Origin: an uncultured Paludibacter sp.
Lineage (GTDB): Bacteria > Bacteroidota > Bacteroidia > Bacteroidales > Paludibacteraceae
Direction of reading: 5' to 3'
Assembly: GCA_937897985.1 (NCBI GenBank)
Contig: CALCBD010000023.1
Span: forward strand, 1-31,058
Length of the DNA: 31,058 bases
The translations under genes and the position numbers were made by a program. Position 1 is the first letter of the stretch. Each line of letters starts with the position of its first letter. The notes beneath the pieces were generated by a model. That model ran no database searches. It saw only the letters and a list, made by a program, of their open reading frames with translations, and was not told the origin of the DNA. Positions 25,890 to 31,058 of this stretch are shown here, in pieces.

Positions 25890-28241
25890 TCAAATATTTG
25901 TTTTCTTTTCGTGTCCGTAATATTTTCCGTATCCGTAGCTGTAGCCTTTGTGGTAGTAGTATTTCGAATCCATTTTCATATCGTTGATAACCACATACGG
26001 ACGTTTCAGCGATTTGTCGGCATAAACATGGTTGAGGAATTCAACATTGCGTTTGTCGGAGTAATCCATTCTGCACATATAAAGGCAGATATCAGCTACC
26101 CTGTCGATAAGGAATGTATCCGAAACCGAACCAACCGGAGCTGTATCAATCACAATATAATCATATTCCTTACGCATGCTTACCATCAGGTATTCGAGTC
26201 GTTTGCTCATCAATAACTCATTTGGATTAGGCGGTACCACACCACCGTGAATGACATGCAGCGAAGGATATTTATCCACTTTCTGAATCAGATTTTTATA
26301 GTTCTTTTCGTGTCCCGAGAGAATAGATGACATGCCTTCATCGCTATTCAGGTTCAAATGTTTTCTCAACTGAGGTTTACGCAGGTCGAGTCCGAGCAGA
26401 ATTACCTTTTTACCCGTCATGGATAAACTGATGGCAAGGTTGAGACTTACATAGGATTTACCTTCGCCCGGTTCGGTGGATGTCACCATAATTACCTTTT
26501 GCAAAGGATAATCGAGTGTAAACTGCAATTTGGTACGCAACAGGCGGAAAAGTTCGGCATTGGTATCGGTTGTTGAATCGTGATCGATAATAATACCACC
26601 ATCATTGTGTCCCAATTCTGAAAGTATAGGTACATCGGTATGTTTCTCGAGTAAAGTACGGCTTGTTAAGGTAGTATTCAATACATCGCGGAGGAAGATA
26701 ATGAGAATCGGAATAAGCAACCCGAGCATCATAAATACCAGCATAATAATCATTGTATGCGGACCTACCTGTGAAGCATCGTCGGGCGAGTTCAAAACAC
26801 GTCCCTTCGGAACTGTAATGGCCATCGTAAGTGATGCTTCCTCACGTTTCTGCAAAAGGAACAAATAAAGGCTTTCCTTCACCTGCTGCTGACGTTTGAT
26901 TTGGATGAACTCACGTTCCTGACGCGGTAAATCACGTATTTTCGAAACAGCCATGGAATTTTGCTGATCAAGTTCGCGTTTGGTAATTTCCATCCCTTTT
27001 CGGCTATTGGCAATACTTACCTGAATAGCTTTACGGGCTGAAACAATCTGCTGATTCATCGAACGCAGGGCGGGATTCTCGTCGGATGTACCCCCTGCAA
27101 CTCTTTCGCGGGTCATTACCAACTCATTGTATTTCTGAATTACAGCCACCAGACCTACATCGGTAAGACCGAGATTCGGAATCAGGGCATACTGATTGGC
27201 CGGTTTATTGATAAACTCTTCGACAAACCGAATCAGACTCAACTGATTTTCGACGAGAATACGTTGCTGATCAAAATCATTGTTACGCTGGAGATATATT
27301 TTGGCATCCGAACTGATATCGGTCATTTGATTGGCCTGTTTGTAGTTTTCCACTTCACCTTCCACATCGCTCAATTCAGCAGAAATCAGGCGCAGACGAT
27401 CGTCGATAAAATTAGCTGTATTGATGGCCGAACGATTGATTTGTTCGATGGCATCCTGGTTGTACAGACTGCTGAGTGTATTCAGAATGTCCATCCCTTT
27501 CTGAACATTATTGACGGTAAGAGTAATATTAATCACGTCCACCAGTTTACTGACTTCGGTGCTAAGCTGGTTTTTGCTGATGTATCTTGCTACTGAATTC
27601 GGATTACTGATGGTCACAAAGATTTCTTCTTCGGGCAGTTTATTCAGTGTACGTAAGGCTATACTGATAGGTCCTGCAGGAGTGTTGATCAGCGCGGGCA
27701 GCTTTTTAATATTCTGATTGAATTTAATTTCATCATATTTACCCTTAATGATGTATTCACCTTTTTCCCTGAGAATATCGAGCGAAAGTTTATGCTTCAG
27801 TTGCGAAAGTGCAACACTGTCCATCCTGACATAATAAGGTGAGGAAGTATAAAGATCGATATTCCGGAGGAAAGATTTACGACTGTAACTTGTATGTAGT
27901 TCAAGTTTATGGACTACCCTTTTCATCAGGGCCGATGATTTAACCACTTCGTTTTCGTTGTTTACCATGGTGAGCGAACTACCGGTACCAAACAAATCGA
28001 GTTGTTTAAGCATCGACATTTCGTTCATACCACCACTTTTCGACTGATCAACCACCAAAAGTGTTGTAGACAACTGATAGCTGTTGTTTTGAGTACGCAG
28101 GTAAAAGAAACCCAGAATTAATGCCAGTACAACAGATGAAAGAATCCATTTCCAGTATACCAGTAGTTTTTCAAACAAGTCTCTCCAATTCACAGGCTTT
28201 TCCTGCACTTCATTTTCGAATTGATCAAAGTTGTATTCCAT
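25890..28241 (-). CDS. wzc: Wzc-like polysaccharide co-polymerase/tyrosine autokinase
   Basis: A 783-residue inner-membrane protein with the complete plan: N-terminal segment with TM1 at about 31-48, a Wzz domain, a long periplasmic coiled-coil region (about 270-470), the GNVR-type end, TM2 at about 497-517, and a cytoplasmic BY-kinase domain. The kinase has Walker A in STEPGEGKSY (588-597), Walker A' in LLGLDLRKP (615-623) and Walker B in YIVIDTAP (695-702). The C-terminal tail has eight tyrosines between 761 and 775 for autophosphorylation. It sets chain length and couples polymerisation to export through Wza. It is separated from the wza-like gene by 242 bp that include three terminator-like hairpins, and from the next gene by a larger repeat cluster. 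Confidence 0.96.
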   Translation of the reverse strand: MEYNFDQFENEVQEKPVNWRDLFEKLLVYWKWILSSVVLALILGFFYLRTQNNSYQLSTTLLVVDQSKSGGMNEMSMLKQLDLFGTGSSLTMVNNENEVVKSSALMKRVVHKLELHTSYSRKSFLRNIDLYTSSPYYVRMDSVALSQLKHKLSLDILREKGEYIIKGKYDEIKFNQNIKKLPALINTPAGPISIALRTLNKLPEEEIFVTISNPNSVARYISKNQLSTEVSKLVDVINITLTVNNVQKGMDILNTLSSLYNQDAIEQINRSAINTANFIDDRLRLISAELSDVEGEVENYKQANQMTDISSDAKIYLQRNNDFDQQRILVENQLSLIRFVEEFINKPANQYALIPNLGLTDVGLVAVIQKYNELVMTRERVAGGTSDENPALRSMNQQIVSARKAIQVSIANSRKGMEITKRELDQQNSMAVSKIRDLPRQEREFIQIKRQQQVKESLYLFLLQKREEASLTMAITVPKGRVLNSPDDASQVGPHTMIIMLVFMMLGLLIPILIIFLRDVLNTTLTSRTLLEKHTDVPILSELGHNDGGIIIDHDSTTDTNAELFRLLRTKLQFTLDYPLQKVIMVTSTEPGEGKSYVSLNLAISLSMTGKKVILLGLDLRKPQLRKHLNLNSDEGMSSILSGHEKNYKNLIQKVDKYPSLHVIHGGVVPPNPNELLMSKRLEYLMVSMRKEYDYIVIDTAPVGSVSDTFLIDRVADICLYMCRMDYSDKRNVEFLNHVYADKSLKRPYVVINDMKMDSKYYYHKGYSYGYGKYYGHEKKTNI

Positions 28242-28264
28242 AAGATGATATTTATTGTAGATCA

Positions 28265-28283
28265 GCTTTTCTGACAGAAAAGC
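28265..28283. promoter_or_regulatory. 19-bp odd palindrome upstream of the wzc-like gene
   Basis: Perfect 9-bp arms, GCTTTTCTG and CAGAAAAGC, flank a single central base, 23 bp before the wzc-like start codon. It could be a protein-binding site or a leader hairpin (8-bp stem, 3-nt loop) affecting translation. It does not belong to the GCC/GGC hairpin family nearby. Function is not shown. Confidence 0.4.
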
Positions 28284-28338
28284 AATTATTTATTTAGTTT
28301 TTAAATGAGAGGTTCGAATTTAAAATCAGATTACTAAC

Positions 28339-28457
28339 CAAGCCACCCGCCGGGGCGTGAGGCTTTCAGTTCCCAAAGCCACCCCCTTACGGGTGAGGCT
28401 TTCATTAAGGATGAGGCTTTTACTTCCCAAAGCCACCCCCTTACGGGTGAGGCTTTC
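28339..28457. repeat. Hairpin repeat cluster between the wza-like and wzc-like genes
   Basis: Three inverted repeats of the AAAGCCACCC...GGGTGAGGCTTT family start at about 28339 (loop GCCGGGGC), 28375 and 28430 (loop CCTTAC), with an extra half copy GATGAGGCTTT near 28410 and the same TACTTCCCAA linker as in the 25.6-kb cluster. They lie inside the presumed operon, in the 242-bp gap. Such stems ending in TTT could terminate part of the transcription after the wza-like gene. Confidence 0.9.
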
Positions 28458-28483
28458 GCCGGGGCGTTGAACACATTAGCACA

Positions 28484-29305
28484 TTATTTCGCAATGGTTA
28501 CAATCAGCGAAGTAAGCGAAATAAGTGTACCGATGAGTGATACCGAAAGTGTTTCGGCTGTACTTAACTGCGACGATCTGGATTTCGGGTCATTAGGCTG
28601 AACGTAAATCACATCATTCTGTTGCAGGTAGAAATAAGGAGAATTTACCAGATTTTTATCTCGCAGGTCGAGACGAATAGTTTCTCTTCCGTTGGCATTC
28701 TGGCGAATCAGGAGTACATTATCACGACGTCCGTAGATGGTCAGGTCGCCTGCAGTTGCAAGCGCTTCGAAAATAGAAATTTTCTCATTATTCACCAGAT
28801 AGGTATTCGGGCGGGTCACTTCGCCCAACACTGAAATACTGTAATTCACAAAACGAATGGAAATGATAGGCTCTTCTTTAATGTACCGGGGATAAATTTT
28901 TGTTTTGATTTGAGCGGCCAATTCGCTTTTTGTCATTCCTTCGACACGGAGTTTTCCGATTATAGGAAAAATGATGGTTCCATCTGTACCAACAAGGTAG
29001 TTTTGAAGTCCGCCGCTGCTACCATACGAACTTATTGTTGTGCGGCTCTGATTGTAACTTTCCATTCCCTGCACAGGTACTAATGGCAGATTGAAAGGAA
29101 CAGATGCTTCGGGTGTATTTGAATTGACAGTGATAGTAAGTAAATCACCAATTTTTAATCTTGCATCCGGCACAGGCGATGACACTGAATCAGTAAAGAC
29201 AGCAGTTTTTCCTGCATTCTGAAGATAGGTTACCTTTTGATATGCATCACAGGCAGTCAACATTACTGCTGTAAAAAGGACGATGGTTATGTTTTTTATA
29301 TTCAT
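28484..29305 (-). CDS. wza: Wza-like outer-membrane polysaccharide export lipoprotein
   Basis: A 273-residue lipoprotein: signal peptide with lipobox LTAC, so Cys19 would be lipidated. A polysaccharide export (PES) domain follows from about 45 to 140 (RLKIGDLLTITVNS), then an SLBB domain from about 155 (ISVLGEVTRPNTYLV, FEALATAGDLTIYGRRDNVLLIR, NDVIYVQPND). The C-terminal hydrophobic helix (LSVSLIGTLISLTSLIVTI) would cross the outer membrane, as in Wza. It is shorter than E. coli Wza, as is usual in Bacteroidota, with one clear SLBB repeat. It forms the export channel that receives polymer from Wzc. It follows the upxY-like gene after a 384-bp gap and precedes the wzc-like gene. Confidence 0.95.
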   Translation of the reverse strand: MNIKNITIVLFTAVMLTACDAYQKVTYLQNAGKTAVFTDSVSSPVPDARLKIGDLLTITVNSNTPEASVPFNLPLVPVQGMESYNQSRTTISSYGSSGGLQNYLVGTDGTIIFPIIGKLRVEGMTKSELAAQIKTKIYPRYIKEEPIISIRFVNYSISVLGEVTRPNTYLVNNEKISIFEALATAGDLTIYGRRDNVLLIRQNANGRETIRLDLRDKNLVNSPYFYLQQNDVIYVQPNDPKSRSSQLSTAETLSVSLIGTLISLTSLIVTIAK

Positions 29306-29689
29306 AAATCTTATATTAATTCATAATTCATAATTCACAATTCATTATTTACAATTCATAATTCATAATTTCAATTGGTCTGACAGATAATGGGTATTGT
29401 ACTTTTAAACCTTGATTTGTTGTACGTTAAGCTGCTAAGTTGCAAAGCTAATAAAAAAAACCTGACTTTACGTAGTGTCGGCTATATGTTTAAAACATTT
29501 ATTTTCGTTTTTTTTGATAGCAAAAAAATATGGAAAAAGAAACCTGCTATACATGGCAAAGCCCCGTCAGTTACATAATGTACTAACTAAGGCGCTGATA
29601 TTTAAATACAATACAACACAAAACAAAACAAATTGTGCAGCATTAATAATAGATTTGAACTTAATGCCGGTCAATCTGCAAAGATATCT
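29306..29689. other. 384-bp intergenic region between antiterminator and export genes
   Basis: It contains an AATTCATAATT simple-repeat tract at about 29316-29372 and two minus-strand -7-like boxes, TAGCTTTG at 29443-29450 and TATCTTTG at 29679-29686. The second lies just after the antiterminator stop codon, and each box is followed by CA as at the main promoter. Neither has a TTG at the expected distance. Internal promoters are therefore possible but unproven. Plus-strand frames here have no recognisable protein. Confidence 0.45.
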
Positions 29690-30178
29690 CTATCTTTTTA
29701 TTGTGCTTCTGATTCTTGCCACCTGATCGGTTTTAATGGTCACAGTAACACCTATCTGATCGAGCGTAAGGGTAAGGCGTTGTCCCGAAATCTTCTTGAT
29801 TTTTCCGATTTTCGATTTCATTGGTCCGGTCATGATTTCAACCTCTTCCTTTACAATGAATTCGCACTCGAGTCCTTTCGCTTTTTCTAAAAAAGTAATG
29901 ATGTTGTCTATCTCACTTTGCCGGACTATGGCCGGACTGCCGTTGTAATAAACAATACGTGAAACACCGTTGACTTTTACTAAGGAACGTAAAACCTCAT
30001 CAATTGTTTTCACAAAAATGTATGAATGAAAGAGCGGAACCTCGACCAGTTTTACTCTGTCAGACCATATTCTGGGTGTTAAATGCACCGGCAAAAATAC
30101 TTCAATTCCCTCTGATTTAAGACGTTGTTCGACCTGTTTTTCTGCACGTGAGGCCGTATATAATAGATACCAGTTCAA
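29690..30178 (-). CDS. UpxY-like NusG-family transcription antiterminator
   Basis: A 162-residue NusG/RfaH paralogue. The N-terminal NGN domain covers about 1-100 (WYLLYTASRAEKQVEQRL, then PLFHSYIFVKT), and the C-terminal KOW region is about 108-160 (EVEIMTGPMKSKIGKIKKI). In Bacteroides, UpxY proteins are encoded as the first gene of a capsule operon and prevent early termination in that operon's leader. The position here is the same: first gene, then the export genes. No UpxZ partner follows it. The gene is preceded by a leader of about 450 nt that carries a strong hairpin, a likely site of action. The family call is firm; the target is inferred. Confidence 0.93.
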   Translation of the reverse strand: MNWYLLYTASRAEKQVEQRLKSEGIEVFLPVHLTPRIWSDRVKLVEVPLFHSYIFVKTIDEVLRSLVKVNGVSRIVYYNGSPAIVRQSEIDNIITFLEKAKGLECEFIVKEEVEIMTGPMKSKIGKIKKISGQRLTLTLDQIGVTVTIKTDQVARIRSTIKR

Positions 30179-30214
30179 TGTAAAGAATTTATTGTTTATA
30201 CAACGATCAAATCA

Positions 30215-30234
30215 GATATATTCATCAATATATC
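30215..30234. promoter_or_regulatory. Small inverted repeat in the antiterminator leader
   Basis: Perfect 8-bp arms GATATATT and AATATATC with a CATC loop, 37 bp before the start codon. It is AT-only except for the ends, so the stem is weak. It might affect translation start or be the remnant of a regulatory site; chance is possible in such AT-rich DNA. Confidence 0.3.
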
Positions 30235-30272
30235 AGGGCTTTAGTTTAAAATATTTAACTATATTATATACC

Positions 30273-30320
30273 AAATAAGCTATCCGTCAAAAAAAATGAT
30301 TTTCGACGGGTAGCTTATTT
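30273..30320. terminator. Strong leader hairpin, candidate attenuator
   Basis: Two 16-nt arms, AAATAAGCTATCCGTC at 30273-30288 and GACGGGTAGCTTATTT at 30305-30320, pair with a single imperfect position (A-C in the minus-strand RNA, U-G in the plus-strand RNA). The 16-nt loop is A- and T-rich and may extend the stem. In the minus-strand transcript the stem ends UUAUUU, without a long U run. It lies between the candidate promoter and the antiterminator gene, as expected for a terminator or pause site controlled by a UpxY-type protein. Confidence 0.6.
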
Positions 30321-30890
30321 AATTTATTATTCAGAAGTCAAAAAAAATGTAAAAACTTTATGATAACTGAAAAATGAATTTACAAACTGTAAAGATATTA
30401 TTTCAGAAATTGCATCAAAATTTGAAACTTTCATCGAATGAATATTAACATTATAATCAACAACTCATCTGTTCATTGCTGTAAAATATCGAATTATTAG
30501 ACAATAAGTCTGTCTTATACGTAAAACACAAAGGAACAGTAAATATAAAATCAGAATTGGTTATATGTCAGGCTAAAACAAAAAATATGAAAGAATGTAA
30601 AAATAGTTCTTCGGATGAACTAAGAAATCTGTTTGCAAAGATAGAATAATCTATCAATAAATCAAATAAAAAATTTTGAATTATTGTGTTATTATGCAAT
30701 AAAACTTATATTTTGTGACATACGACACTAAGAAAAATTTATAAATATAAATTTTTTATGAAAAAATTTTCCGGTAATAATTGTTAATATATGATTTGTA
30801 ATGAAATAAAGAAAAATACAGATTGTCTAAAAAAAGTCTTCAGGAAATCCAATTCTGTGACCTTTGTTACTTTGTGCTAAAAAGAAAACC
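30321..30890. other. Non-coding AT-rich leader and upstream region
   Basis: Apart from the candidate promoter I see no gene, RNA gene or strong hairpin here. Stop codons occur often in all frames. The right part (from about 30840) holds short pieces such as TTACTTTGTG and ACCACGGAGACAG, which look like fragments of dispersed non-coding repeats, but I cannot prove this. Confidence 0.5.
30636..30666 (-). promoter_or_regulatory. Candidate Bacteroidota promoter for the locus
   Basis: On the minus strand, TTTG (30666-30663) is followed after 19 bp by TATCTTTG (30643-30636) and then CA. This matches the Bacteroidota primary sigma consensus (TTTG, about 19-20 bp, TAnnTTTG) at both boxes. Transcription would start near 30630, giving a leader of about 450 nt before the antiterminator start codon. 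It is the only place in the window where I find both boxes with the right spacing. Confidence 0.65.
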
Positions 30891-30904
30891 ACGGAGACAG
30901 GATT

Positions 30905-31058
30905 GATAATTCATAATTAACAATTCATAATTAATACAAACGGAAACGTTGAACCTGAGCAAAGCCTCACGCGTTGGCGGGTGGCTTTGATAATTAATAA
31001 TTTACAATTCATAATTCATAATTAATACAAACGGAAACGTTGAATATGAGCAAAGCCT
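30905..31058. repeat. Two tandem copies of a composite repeat, cut by the window edge
   Basis: An AT tract (TTCATAATTAACAATTCAT type), then AATACAAACGGAAACGTTGA, then GAGCAAAGCCT, occurs twice, with the AATAC motif at 30933 and 31024 (period 91 bp). The first copy continues into the hairpin AAAGCCTCACGCGTTGGCGGGTGGCTTT at 30961-30988, an inverted member of the family seen at 25.6 and 28.4 kb. The second copy is truncated at the end of the window. AACG-GAAA-CGTT inside the unit is a small hairpin with a GNRA-type loop. Confidence 0.88.

Noticed and set aside
26605..27717. Plus-strand frames inside the wzc-like gene
   Set aside because: These are antisense shadows of a full-length, motif-complete gene.
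29390..29890. Plus-strand small frames around the antiterminator gene
   Set aside because: They overlap the antiterminator gene or the repeat tract and have no family resemblance or start signal.
30215..30320. Riboswitch in the antiterminator leader
   Set aside because: The leader has simple hairpins only, and I recognise no conserved aptamer core.

Overview
The window is a polysaccharide (capsule or exopolysaccharide) biosynthesis locus from a low-GC member of the Bacteroidota. Evidence for the phylum: a UpxY-type NusG paralogue at the head of the locus, a Bacteroidota-type promoter (TTTG, 19 bp, TATCTTTG), a Wza/Wzc pair of the form found in this phylum, a protein with a type IX secretion C-terminal domain, and AT-rich intergenic DNA with few clear Shine-Dalgarno sites. 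I cannot name the genus. All 22 convincing genes lie on the minus strand, so transcription runs from the right end (about 30.6 kb) to the left end (about 0.5 kb).

Layout in order of transcription. (1) 31058-30179: repeats, a candidate promoter and a leader of about 450 nt with a strong hairpin. (2) 30178-25890: control and export module, made of the UpxY-like antiterminator, the Wza-like outer-membrane lipoprotein and the Wzc-like chain-length regulator/tyrosine kinase, with terminator-like hairpins between genes. (3) 25104-23047: two genes unusual for such a locus, a helical protein of unknown function and a secreted fibronectin-III/T9SS protein. (4) 22994-20746: UDP-HexNAc 4-epimerase and UDP-HexNAc dehydrogenase, giving a UDP-HexNAc uronic acid. 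(5) 20610-13858: a secreted metallophosphoesterase, then tightly coupled genes for a cytidylyltransferase-PEP mutase fusion, phosphonopyruvate decarboxylase, a phosphonoacetaldehyde reductase-like alcohol dehydrogenase, a Wzx flippase and a LicD-family transferase. (6) 13852-477: glycosyltransferases, an AsnB-like amidotransferase, a Wzy polymerase, a hexapeptide acyltransferase, an RmlD-like reductase, a Gfo/Idh/MocA oxidoreductase, an aldo/keto-reductase-like TIM-barrel protein and a nucleotidyltransferase-fold protein. (7) 485-1: a 52-53 bp tandem repeat array that reaches into the last gene.

Working model: a repeat unit is assembled on a lipid carrier by five glycosyltransferases, flipped by Wzx, polymerised by Wzy, length-controlled by Wzc and exported through Wza. 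Before flipping, the unit is probably decorated with 2-hydroxyethylphosphonate. The phosphonate genes match PEP to phosphonopyruvate to phosphonoacetaldehyde to 2-hydroxyethylphosphonate (HEP). The N-terminal cytidylyltransferase domain of the mutase resembles the Fom1 arrangement, in which HEP is activated as HEP-CMP, and LicD proteins transfer phospho-alcohols from CDP donors to sugars. This CMP-phosphonate-to-glycan route is the most interesting content of the window and is inference from gene content. No initiating sugar-phosphate transferase is present, so it must lie elsewhere. I see no tRNA, rRNA, CRISPR array or insertion sequence.
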